A stretch of DNA of 45,422 bases from contig JABGYD010000025.1 of assembly GCA_018675425.1 (NCBI GenBank), positions 1 to 45,422 of the forward strand, in the 5' to 3' direction. Position numbers and translations under genes: made by a program. A model generated the notes under the pieces. The model searched no databases, was not told where the DNA came from, and saw nothing but the letters and a program-made list of their open reading frames with translations. Origin of the DNA: Kordiimonadaceae bacterium. Lineage in GTDB: Bacteria; Pseudomonadota; Alphaproteobacteria; Sphingomonadales; Emcibacteraceae. Shown piece after piece: positions 1 to 7,652 of this stretch (positions are counted from its first letter, which is position 1; the number at the start of each line of letters is the position of its first letter).

Positions 1-269
1 TGCGTAATCACCCAAAACCTTAAGGACTAGATACTCCACGTACTGGTCAACGGGGTAGTGTCGGAATGATGGTAACAAATCCAGAGGGGCGTGAATGGGA
101 AACAATGCTTCGTGCTTGTGATAAATCAAATGGCGAGCAAGTTAGCGAGATCTGGATGCCATCACGTCAGTCTGGTTCTTCGATGACTTACGGTATAGGA
201 ATGAAACAATATATCTATATGTCAGAGGCGGCGCCTCACCCTGCGAAATTAGGGCTTATGCCTTGCTGA
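1..269 (+). pseudogene. 3' remnant of a PQQ-dependent dehydrogenase-like gene
   Basis: The frame ending at the TGA at 267-269 resembles the C-terminus of quinoprotein (PQQ) dehydrogenases: GLDTPRTGQRG, then MMVT, then LRACDKSNGEQV, then MTYGIGMKQYI. Family members usually have a GxLVTKTLLF strand, an LRAxDKxTGE strand and an MTYxxxGKQYI strand here. The same frame carries an in-frame TAA at 21-23, directly before the GLDTPRTG segment, and the strand after MMVT looks shortened. The 67-codon ORF from the ATG at 66 would make only the last propeller blade and has no signal peptide. I infer a decayed gene whose 5' part lies outside the window. A sequencing error at 21-23 or a divergent live gene cannot be excluded. 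Confidence 0.5.
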
Positions 270-291
270 ATGATTAATCTAATTTTATAAT

Positions 292-324
292 AAAAACCCC
301 CGATGATTTCTCATAGGGGGTTTT
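292..324. terminator. bidirectional hairpin terminator
   Basis: AAAAACCCCC at 292-301 pairs with GGGGGTTTT at 316-324 around a 14-nt loop. The T-run on one side and A-run on the other let it serve both the plus-strand remnant and the minus-strand gene that ends at 348. Confidence 0.8.
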
Positions 325-347
325 AAAAAATATGATTACTAATTTAT

Positions 348-1550
348 CTATTTAGTACCAGCTGGCCATAATGCGCCTTGATCTTTTGCCGGTATATCCT
401 TAAGCCCTTGATAGACAAACTTTTGAATGCGCTTGCCCTCATATGTTTCAGTTGTATAGATATTACCCTTCGAATCAGTTGCAATACTATGTGGTGCAAA
501 CCAAAGGCCAGGTTGACGACCACCGCCACCGAACATTGTTATCATTTCAAGGTTTTCCCGAAGTAATATGTAAACACGCTGGTTTTGGCCATCTGCTAGA
601 TAAACATATTTTTGCTCAGGGTCTTTTGAAAAATCAAGATCCCAAGTTGATCCTTGAGAAAGTGTCTCTGGCATAATCAGTTTTTCGTACATAAACGTGC
701 CGTCTTGCTTAAAAACCTGAATACGGTCACTAGAGCGGTCACAAACATATAGAAGCCCATCATTTGATGGTTCTGCGCAGTGCACTGGGCCTGTAAACTG
801 AGGGTGTGGAGGGGTTGTAGGGTCGTGACGATATCTCTCAGTTGGATCTTCTGGCTTGTTGCCATAAGCACCCCAATAGCGTTTAAATTCGCCAGTGGTA
901 GCGTCTAAAACAGCAATACGACGATTACCATATCCGTCAGATACAAATGCTTCGTTGGTTTCAGGAACTACAGCTACTTCCGCAACTCTTGAGAAGCGTG
1001 TTGTATCATTACTATCTGATTCTATAATTCCTGGAGTACCTAATTGTTCAAGAAATGTACCATCCCGCGTAAATTTCAAAATATGACTGTCTCCTTGACC
1101 ATTACCACCAATCCAAATGTTACCGTGATGATCAATTTCGATGCCGTGATTTGAGGATGGCCAAGTATAGGGTGCTCCTTCAACAGGCCCGCCCCAGGCA
1201 TTAACTACATTTCCATCAGGATCAAATTCAATAATTGGTGGCGCAGGTGTACAGCAAATTGATACTCCTGTTTGGAGTCCAATCTCAGTCCTTGAACCGA
1301 ATATTCCTTCTCCACTCGCACGGTGGACAATAAAAATATGATCACGTTCGTCGATAGCCACACCAATCACATTACCAAGTATCCATTCATTGCCCAGCGG
1401 TTTAGGCCAAAATGGGTCAACTTCGAATGAAGGGGCTTGAGGTGCTTGCGCAGTTGCATCCCCTCCTGGACTGCAAGACTGTATGCCAAAGCTTAATGTG
1501 AGAAGAGAAGCAGCAAGAGCGGCCCCTATCAGTAATTTGTTTTTTTTCAT
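348..1550 (-). CDS. NHL-repeat beta-propeller lipoprotein
   Basis: This 400-residue protein starts with a lipoprotein signal: KK, a hydrophobic stretch, then GIQSC with the lipidated cysteine near residue 26. The rest is built of NHL/six-bladed propeller repeats (for example IIEFDPDGNVVNAWGG, HGIEIDHHGNIWIGG, HSIATDSKGNIYTTE). This is the layout of the bacterial peptidyl-alpha-hydroxyglycine alpha-amidating lyase-like (PAL-like) group. It should sit at the cell surface or in the periplasm. The substrate is unknown and no lyase activity should be assumed. The start is an ATG after a GGGAAC-like site. The gene is transcribed divergently from the HupE-like gene and is related in type to the propeller gene at 3888-4937. 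Confidence 0.8.
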   Translation of the reverse strand: MKKNKLLIGAALAASLLTLSFGIQSCSPGGDATAQAPQAPSFEVDPFWPKPLGNEWILGNVIGVAIDERDHIFIVHRASGEGIFGSRTEIGLQTGVSICCTPAPPIIEFDPDGNVVNAWGGPVEGAPYTWPSSNHGIEIDHHGNIWIGGNGQGDSHILKFTRDGTFLEQLGTPGIIESDSNDTTRFSRVAEVAVVPETNEAFVSDGYGNRRIAVLDATTGEFKRYWGAYGNKPEDPTERYRHDPTTPPHPQFTGPVHCAEPSNDGLLYVCDRSSDRIQVFKQDGTFMYEKLIMPETLSQGSTWDLDFSKDPEQKYVYLADGQNQRVYILLRENLEMITMFGGGGRQPGLWFAPHSIATDSKGNIYTTETYEGKRIQKFVYQGLKDIPAKDQGALWPAGTK

Positions 1551-1698
1551 GATTATCTGTTCCCTTATTTTTTTATTTGATGTTTATCCAGGCGCATCAC
1601 TTTACACTCCCCCAATGATAAACGAAAACTATCCCAAAAATCCTACAATATTTAAGTATTATGTTCAAGAATTGAATCTATGTAGAGTTTTTTAAAAA

Positions 1699-1727
1699 TT
1701 GACTCTTCGCCTTTGTTTTTTTATGAA
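1699..1727 (+). promoter_or_regulatory. candidate sigma70 promoter for the HupE-like gene
   Basis: TTGACT (1699-1704), a 17-nt spacer and TATGAA (1722-1727) lie about 50 nt before the ATG at 1780. The 229-nt gap 1551-1779 must also hold the promoter of the divergent minus-strand gene; I see no other clear structure in it. Confidence 0.4.
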
Positions 1728-1779
1728 CAATAGGATCAATCAAAAAATCAGACAAAAATATCAGTGAAATAGGGCAAAA

Positions 1780-3114
1780 ATGATTAAATTTAATTTCATC
1801 CACTCATCTATTATTCGTTTTATATTTGCAATAATAATGATGAATTTGACAATGACATCGTTTGTAAAGGCTCATGATATTCCTTCCTCAGTGACCGTTC
1901 ATATGTATGTAAAGCCAGAAGGAAATACTCTTAAACTTCTACTAAGAGTGCCCCTCGAAAGCATGAGCGAGCTCGTCTACCCAACTTTTGGGCCAGGTTA
2001 TCTTGATTTTGAAAAATCAGAGGCTGTTTTACTCGATGCAGCACATATTTACCTTACAGAAGAGCTTCGTGTTTTTGAAGAAGGTCAATTAATTGAAGAT
2101 AAAATGATCACCGCACTTCGAGCGACTACGCCTCAAGATAGATCAATTCAAAGTTGGGATACGGCTATCAAAAGTATTAAATCTCCAACCAGAACAAATG
2201 AAGATAAAATTTATTACAAACAAATAGCTTTAGATGTCCTCTATGAATTCCCAATAAAATCAGATCAATCAAGATTTTCTCTACAGCCAACACTTAATAA
2301 ATTAGCGAGCATTACAAATACTGTGCTTCATTTCATACCGGCTGGCAAAGGTGAGCGTGTCTTTAATTATACAGGTAATCCAGGTATTGTTGAACTTGAT
2401 CCCAGCCTACTGCACGCTTTGTATGAATTTATGAAACTTGGTTTTTTTCATATTCTTGATGGTACAGATCATATTTTATTCCTTCTTTGTCTTGTAATAC
2501 CATTACGTAGCTTTATCGGACTTATTCCTGTTGTAACATCCTTCACCGTTGCACATTCCATCACTCTTATATCAACCGCTTTTGGACTGGCTCCCCAAGC
2601 ACTCTGGTTCGCACCATTAATTGAAATGCTCATAGCGCTTTCAATCGTTTATATGGCTTTTGAAAACATTGTAGGGGCTAAGCTTGAAAAACGATGGATT
2701 GTAGGATTTGCCTTTGGCCTTATTCATGGTTTTGGTTTTTCATTCCTTCTTTCCGATAGTATGCAGTTTGCCGGGCAACACTTATTTACATCATTACTTT
2801 CTTTTAACCTCGGAGTAGAAATTGGTCAGATATTTATTCTGATTTGTGTACTACCTCTACTTAATTTACTTTTTAAATATATTGTCAAAGAAAAAGTTGG
2901 TATTATTTTACTGTCTGCCATTGTTGCTCATAGTGGCTGGCATTGGATGACAGAACGCAGCGAACGCTTAGGCGAATACTTCTTTATCATGCCAGAAATT
3001 GATAGTAATTTTTATGCAGAACTTATGCGCTGGGGGTTACTTTTAATTATAATATTGATAGCATCATGGCTAATGTATGAGCTATCCAGATATATTAAAA
3101 AAAGAAGTGAGTAA
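1780..3114 (+). CDS. HupE/UreJ-family membrane protein with extracytoplasmic N-domain
   Basis: A 444-residue protein. Residues 1-32 form a signal peptide ending near VKAHD. A soluble region follows to about residue 205, then a C-terminal hydrophobic domain with about six or more membrane segments. That domain has the HupE/UreJ_2 features: FFHILDGTDHILFLLCL, VAHSITLIS, FGLIHGFGFSFLL and an FNLGVEIGQ segment, with conserved His and Asp inside the membrane. HupE and UreJ are proposed nickel/cobalt permeases, but this long form with a periplasmic domain is common in genomes without neighbouring hydrogenase or urease, and neither is present here. The metal role is therefore only inference. It is a single-gene transcription unit that converges on the cupin gene at 3143. 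Confidence 0.8.
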   Translation: MIKFNFIHSSIIRFIFAIIMMNLTMTSFVKAHDIPSSVTVHMYVKPEGNTLKLLLRVPLESMSELVYPTFGPGYLDFEKSEAVLLDAAHIYLTEELRVFEEGQLIEDKMITALRATTPQDRSIQSWDTAIKSIKSPTRTNEDKIYYKQIALDVLYEFPIKSDQSRFSLQPTLNKLASITNTVLHFIPAGKGERVFNYTGNPGIVELDPSLLHALYEFMKLGFFHILDGTDHILFLLCLVIPLRSFIGLIPVVTSFTVAHSITLISTAFGLAPQALWFAPLIEMLIALSIVYMAFENIVGAKLEKRWIVGFAFGLIHGFGFSFLLSDSMQFAGQHLFTSLLSFNLGVEIGQIFILICVLPLLNLLFKYIVKEKVGIILLSAIVAHSGWHWMTERSERLGEYFFIMPEIDSNFYAELMRWGLLLIIILIASWLMYELSRYIKKRSE

Positions 3115-3142
3115 ATATTTTATAAAACCTTGCTTAGACGGT

Positions 3143-3808
3143 TCACAGTTCTAATAAATGGCCAGTTTTCACATAAATCAGAGCGCCATCATCTTTGGTA
3201 TAGGGACAATGTTTACTGAGGTGTGGGCTTCTCATCCAGGTACCTTGTGGATAAGTTCCATGCTCATCGTAAAAAGTGCCCTCAAGAACTAATATTTCTT
3301 CACCTCCCCAATGCTGGTGAGGTTCAAAGATGGTATTTGGCGCCCACTTAACTAACGCAACGTGCTCTGTAATATACTCATGAAGTGGCATGACGGAGAG
3401 CCCTGAAACCAATCCAGGATACCAGTCCGCTTCTTTCGTTTTAATGTGAAACTTTTTCGCATCCTTTTTATCAAACTGACATAATTTAACAAATATGGTT
3501 GCGCCTTCTTTTCCAACATGAGGGGTATGGTTGGTGCCGATAGGGTTGCGCACATAGGTACCAGCTGGGTAATCGTCATGTTCATCAGAAAAAACTCCTT
3601 CAAGAACATAAAACTCTTCCCCTCCGCCATGATAATGTGGCAAAAATTCAGCGTTGGGGGCGAAGCGAACAATACTAGTAGCTCGTGCCACCTCATTTCC
3701 AACCCGGTCTAGCATCATACGTTCAACGCCAGGCATGGGTGAAGGTGCCCATTTATAATCTTCAACTCGAATGACCGCTACCTGGTCAAATTTTGCATTA
3801 ATTTTCAT
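3143..3808 (-). CDS. double-cupin (ChrR-like cupin) protein
   Basis: The 221 residues contain two tandem cupin domains. The first has HYHGGGEEFYVLEG, then PAGTYVRNP and a later NHTPH; the second has PHQHWGGEEILVLEG, then PQGTWMRSP and KHCPY. Each keeps the His-x-His, Glu and downstream His pattern of metal-binding cupins of the ChrR_Cupin type. There is no anti-sigma N-terminal zinc domain and no ECF sigma gene beside it, so it is not a ChrR anti-sigma factor. It could be a small dioxygenase or a sensor of oxidised compounds. It lies downstream of the propeller gene at 3888-4937, separated by a terminator hairpin. Confidence 0.75.
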   Translation of the reverse strand: MKINAKFDQVAVIRVEDYKWAPSPMPGVERMMLDRVGNEVARATSIVRFAPNAEFLPHYHGGGEEFYVLEGVFSDEHDDYPAGTYVRNPIGTNHTPHVGKEGATIFVKLCQFDKKDAKKFHIKTKEADWYPGLVSGLSVMPLHEYITEHVALVKWAPNTIFEPHQHWGGEEILVLEGTFYDEHGTYPQGTWMRSPHLSKHCPYTKDDGALIYVKTGHLLEL

Positions 3809-3823
3809 TTTTTACTCATTAAA

Positions 3824-3859
3824 AAGAAGCCTCTATAATTTTAAATATGGAGGCTTCTT
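3824..3859 (-). terminator. rho-independent terminator after the second propeller gene
   Basis: AAGAAGCCTC (3824-3833) and GAGGCTTCTT (3850-3859) form a perfect 10-bp stem with a 16-nt loop. Read on the minus strand the stem is followed by a T-run, placing it correctly for the gene that stops at 3888. Confidence 0.75.
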
Positions 3860-3887
3860 CAATCTTGTTTAGCTTAATTTCACAATA

Positions 3888-4937
3888 TTAATTTCTACGC
3901 CGTGGCTCACCCCTATATGTTTTAGGAATATATTTACGCATTCTCTTCTGAGCTACTTCAGCACCGTATATATTTCCTTCCTCATCAGCGGTTACACCTT
4001 CAGCAACGCTCGTGCCAGGCATATATCCCTGATTAGGGTCAGGAATGAATCCTGTTACCCAGCCCGTAATGGAACTACCTATACGAATACCGCGTTCCCA
4101 ACCTGGATTACGTCGAAAGCCAGTGTTGGATTCGCTGTCTGCAGAATATAGAATATCGTTACCATCAATATAAAGTCCGCTTGGGCGACCAAACTGGGTC
4201 CACTGGTCAATATGATTTCCTTCAAGATCAAAAATTTGGACGCGACCATTATGACGATCACCGACAAATAATTTTCCTTCCGAATTTATAGCGAGTGCAT
4301 GAGGTTCACGAAACTGACCGCGCTCAGAACCTGTTTCACCAAATTCCATAAGATATTCACCCTTACTATTATATTTTACAATTCGGTTGTTACCTCCTGC
4401 ACCATGGCCGTCCGCAACAAAAATATCCCCATTCTCTGAAACAGCAACATCATTTGGATTATTGAAAACATATTTATCCTGTCCACCAACACCCGCTGTG
4501 CCAATAGAAAGCAAAAGTTCTCCGTCTGGACTAAATTTATGAACTTGATGACCTTTCATGCGCTCTGCATCGCCTCTAGCATCGGCAATCCAAAGGTTAC
4601 CATCCGGAGCAAGATGAAGACCATGCGGCCAAACAATCATGTTTCTTCCAAAGCTTTTTAAAATTTTACCATCAACATCAACTAACATAATAGGATCAAT
4701 TTCTGGAGTATCTAGGCAGTTTGTATTGCCACCACACCGTTCAGCAACCCAAATATTACCATTACCAGCATAATATACAGTGCTAGTAGCACCCCATGTA
4801 CGGCCATTGGGAAGTTCAACCCATTCGCCTTGAATAGGCTCATATGGATTATCTTGCGCAATACTAGTAGTAGAAAAAAATGTGGCCATCACACCAACTG
4901 CCAAAAGAATTTTTTCAAATTTTTTATTAATATTCAT
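3888..4937 (-). CDS. secreted NHL-repeat beta-propeller protein (PAL-like)
   Basis: A 349-residue protein with a cleavable signal peptide (MNINKKFEKILLAVGVMATF, cut near SIAQD). NHL repeats follow: NIWVAERCGG, HGLHLAPDGNLWIADARGD, DVAVSENGDIFVADGHG, HALAINSEGKLFVGDRHNG, and others. The spacing fits a six-bladed propeller of the peptidyl-alpha-hydroxyglycine alpha-amidating lyase-like family. Unlike the protein at 348-1550 it lacks a lipobox, so it should be soluble in the periplasm or secreted. The ATG follows GGAGAATTC. The roughly 100-nt leader contains a strong inverted repeat (4991-5022). Substrate and reaction are unknown. Confidence 0.8.
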   Translation of the reverse strand: MNINKKFEKILLAVGVMATFFSTTSIAQDNPYEPIQGEWVELPNGRTWGATSTVYYAGNGNIWVAERCGGNTNCLDTPEIDPIMLVDVDGKILKSFGRNMIVWPHGLHLAPDGNLWIADARGDAERMKGHQVHKFSPDGELLLSIGTAGVGGQDKYVFNNPNDVAVSENGDIFVADGHGAGGNNRIVKYNSKGEYLMEFGETGSERGQFREPHALAINSEGKLFVGDRHNGRVQIFDLEGNHIDQWTQFGRPSGLYIDGNDILYSADSESNTGFRRNPGWERGIRIGSSITGWVTGFIPDPNQGYMPGTSVAEGVTADEEGNIYGAEVAQKRMRKYIPKTYRGEPRRRN

Positions 4938-4990
4938 CTATGAATTCTCCTTATATTTTAATTTATAATATTTATTAGAGCCCCAACTCC

Positions 4991-5022
4991 GATGTCTAAC
5001 ATAGGACAATAAATTAGACATC
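4991..5022 (-). promoter_or_regulatory. 9-bp inverted repeat in the leader of the 3888-4937 gene
   Basis: GATGTCTAA (4991-4999) and TTAGACATC (5014-5022) are perfect arms 14 nt apart. They lie between the candidate promoter (5047-5074) and the ATG at 4937, so the element would be an RNA hairpin in the leader or a dimeric repressor site. No T-run follows, so it is not a plain terminator. Confidence 0.5.
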
Positions 5023-5046
5023 TTGTAAAGGTTAACTTGAGGCAAA

Positions 5047-5074
5047 ATACTATAAGGCTGTGTATCTAAGTCAA
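5047..5074 (-). promoter_or_regulatory. candidate sigma70 promoter for the 3888-4937 gene
   Basis: On the minus strand, TTGACT (5069-5074), a 16-nt spacer and TAGTAT (5047-5052). This predicts a start near 5040 and a leader of about 100 nt. Confidence 0.45.
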
Positions 5075-5163
5075 AATTTTAAATTAATAATTACTTTACT
5101 GCGAAGAAAAACCCAAAATAAAAATATTTTAACTAGGTAAATTAATAGCTCTTTAATTAACTA

Positions 5164-7494
5164 TTAATTTCTCTTGAGACGGCCGTGAGCAGCAACAATT
5201 GCCGCACTATCCATCATAAAATGATCATAAAGATCCGGTAAATCACCTGTCTGACCGAAGTCTTCAACACCGAGGGGTACTACAGGATTACCATTTATAC
5301 TGCCAAGCCAGGACAAATGAAGAGGGTGGGCATCACAAACTGTAACAACAATACAGTCCCGAGCTAACCCGCTCATAAGATTTTCAATATGAGAGAGAGT
5401 TTCAGTTTTTTTGATCACACTATTCTTACGAGATTCCGACCAATCACGATAAAGAATATCAGACGATGTAACTGCAAGCACGGCCATATCTTTATTTTCT
5501 TGCTGAAGATCCTGAACAGCCCTCATTACTTCCGGTGCCACGGCGCCAGCATATACGATAGCTCTAGAAGTCGTACTTGTCGGTTGTCGAAGCCAATAGG
5601 CTCCCCTAATAATATTATTTTTATCCGCAACCGTCAGCACTCGGGGTAACTGTTCAATCTTACGGGTTGAAAGACGGAGATAAACCGAGGAACCACGTTC
5701 TTGCTGCATGTAATCGAAGCCCCATTCCATAAGAACAGCAAGCTCATCTGCATAAGACGGTTCGACTGATGTAAGCCCTGGCTGTGAAAGACCAATAAGT
5801 GGCGTACCTATGGACTGGTGAGCCCCACCTTCAGGACCGAGCGTAATTCCAGATGGGGTGGCTACCAACATAAAACGGGCCCCTTGATAAGCAGCATAAT
5901 TGAGGGCATCAAGGCCGCGAGCTATGAAAGGATCATAGAGAGTTCCGACTGGGAAAATACGCTCATTAAAATTACGGTATGTGAGACCAAATTGACCTAA
6001 CAAAGAAAACAAATTATTTTCTGCTATTCCAAGCTCCATGTGCTGACCCGAAGGTCCCTTCTGCCATAGTTGAGAACTTGGAATATGCTTATCTTTAAAT
6101 ACATCTGATACCTGGTCGCGTGAATAAAGTTTACGCCTATTTACCCAACCACCAAGATTAGTTGAGGATGTCACGTCAGGGCTAGTTGTTACTATCCGAC
6201 TTGCAAGTTCGCTATCACCTCTAGCAAGCTCAAACATAATTTTACCAAACGCTTCCTGCGTCGATTGACTTTCACTGAGCGGAGCATTAATTGCTGGAAT
6301 TTTTATTGATGCTACACTTTTTTTAATTTTAGCTCTTTTTTGATAATCGCAATTATCAATAAAATATTGTAGATTTTGACCTTCTTTTTCAATACCACCA
6401 AATTTATCCCATTCAGCACCATCAGGAACACCCTGAGTTTTCTTAAATTCTGCCATTTGGTCAACACTCATCAACCCGGCATGATTATCCTTATGTCCAG
6501 CGAGAGGAAGCCCCTTTCCTTTTACAGTATATGCAATAAAGCATTGCGGTTGCTCGCTATCATCAGCTTCATTAAAGGCCTCTATTAACGTTTCAATATC
6601 GTGCCCTCCAAGATTAGTCATGACATCAGCTAACGAGCTATCATCATAACTATCAAGAAATTCACCTATTCCAAAGGTACCTGCAAGATCAAGTTCAAGA
6701 TGGCGGCGCCATTCCAATCCACCTTGGTAGGTAAGTGCCGAATAAAGTTGATTAGGACAATTGTCTATCCAGTTTAGGATTGCCTCTCCAGCCGGACCCT
6801 TTTGTGCCTTTAATAATTTTTTCCCGTATTTAAGCGGGGAAACCTTCCAGCCCAAACTATCAAAAACCCCACTGATTCTCTCAAAAAGTGCATCATCAAC
6901 TACGCTATCAAGGCTTTGCCTATTATAGTCTATAACCCACCAAAGATTTTGCACCTTATGTTTCCAGCCTTCAAGAAGACTTTCAAATATATTACCTTCA
7001 TCGAATTCAGCGTCGCCTGCCAGAGCAATCATACGCCCTTTTGATTGTTCTCCACACCATTTATGATCAACCATATAATCCTGAACAAGCGTATTAAACA
7101 GCGTTGCCGCAACTCCCATTCCCACGGATCCTGTTGAAAAGTCCACATCCGTTGTATCCTTAGTAATGGATGGATAAGACTGTGCACCACCGAAGCCACG
7201 AAAGTTTTGCATTTTAGGTAAGGTTTGCCGGTCCATCAGATACATAATAGCATGCATGGTTGGTGAAGCATGCGGCTTAACTGCGACCCGATCATTTGGA
7301 TTTAAAACATGAAAATAGAGCGCTGTCATAATACTAACTAGTGATGCGCTTGAAGCCTGATGTCCCCCTACCTTAAGCCCGTCGCGGGAAGGACGAATAT
7401 GGTTGGCATTATGTATCATATAGCTTGCTAGCCACAGGACTTTTTTTTCTATTATTTTTAAATTTTCTAAATCTGATCTAGATAGAGATTTCAT
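5164..7494 (-). CDS. AceE/transketolase-like thiamine diphosphate enzyme
   Basis: A 776-residue protein of the homodimeric pyruvate dehydrogenase E1 (AceE)/transketolase superfamily. Seen: HIRPSRDGLKVGGHQASSAS (residues about 32-51), VKPHASPTMHAIMYL (72-86), GGAQSYPS and DVDFSTGSVGMG (102-127), then the diphosphate-binding GDAEFDEGN (160-168) with the downstream DYNRQSLD. A pyrimidine-binding central domain and C-terminal domain follow (GIAENNLF, LGVEDFGQTGDLPDLY). E. coli AceE is about 890 residues, so this is the shorter form often annotated as transketolase; the 2-oxobutyrate dehydrogenase MdeB is a possible model. No E2 or E3 gene is adjacent, so the natural substrate is uncertain. It has its own promoter with an operator-like palindrome. 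Confidence 0.8.
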   Translation of the reverse strand: MKSLSRSDLENLKIIEKKVLWLASYMIHNANHIRPSRDGLKVGGHQASSASLVSIMTALYFHVLNPNDRVAVKPHASPTMHAIMYLMDRQTLPKMQNFRGFGGAQSYPSITKDTTDVDFSTGSVGMGVAATLFNTLVQDYMVDHKWCGEQSKGRMIALAGDAEFDEGNIFESLLEGWKHKVQNLWWVIDYNRQSLDSVVDDALFERISGVFDSLGWKVSPLKYGKKLLKAQKGPAGEAILNWIDNCPNQLYSALTYQGGLEWRRHLELDLAGTFGIGEFLDSYDDSSLADVMTNLGGHDIETLIEAFNEADDSEQPQCFIAYTVKGKGLPLAGHKDNHAGLMSVDQMAEFKKTQGVPDGAEWDKFGGIEKEGQNLQYFIDNCDYQKRAKIKKSVASIKIPAINAPLSESQSTQEAFGKIMFELARGDSELASRIVTTSPDVTSSTNLGGWVNRRKLYSRDQVSDVFKDKHIPSSQLWQKGPSGQHMELGIAENNLFSLLGQFGLTYRNFNERIFPVGTLYDPFIARGLDALNYAAYQGARFMLVATPSGITLGPEGGAHQSIGTPLIGLSQPGLTSVEPSYADELAVLMEWGFDYMQQERGSSVYLRLSTRKIEQLPRVLTVADKNNIIRGAYWLRQPTSTTSRAIVYAGAVAPEVMRAVQDLQQENKDMAVLAVTSSDILYRDWSESRKNSVIKKTETLSHIENLMSGLARDCIVVTVCDAHPLHLSWLGSINGNPVVPLGVEDFGQTGDLPDLYDHFMMDSAAIVAAHGRLKRN

Positions 7495-7522
7495 AACTAA
7501 TTATCGACCCTTGCATTTAGAA

Positions 7523-7564
7523 GTTACTCTTGAGTAACATTATTGTCATAGTTTTGCAAGTCAA
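7523..7564 (-). promoter_or_regulatory. promoter with overlapping palindromic operator
   Basis: On the minus strand, TTGACT (7559-7564), a 16-nt spacer and TAATGT (7537-7542). Overlapping the -10 is GTTACTC-TT-GAGTAAC (7523-7538), a 7-bp inverted repeat with a 2-nt centre, 28 nt before the ATG at 7494. This layout fits repression by a dimeric regulator (GntR, MarR or TetR type; not determinable). Confidence 0.5.
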
Positions 7565-7652
7565 GCTTTTTAGACAAATGTGAAACTATTTCACGATACG
7601 AGTCTAATTTTTATTATAAATAGAAGTTGATATTTAGGCATATAACATGCTG

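Noticed and set aside
3143-3808. Double cupin as a ChrR anti-sigma factor
   Set aside because: No N-terminal zinc anti-sigma domain and no ECF sigma gene beside it.
5139-5170. Inverted repeat AAATTAATAG / CTATTAATTT at the end of the AceE-like gene
   Set aside because: Perfect 10-bp arms but almost all A/T and no T-run; too weak to call a terminator in this AT-rich DNA.
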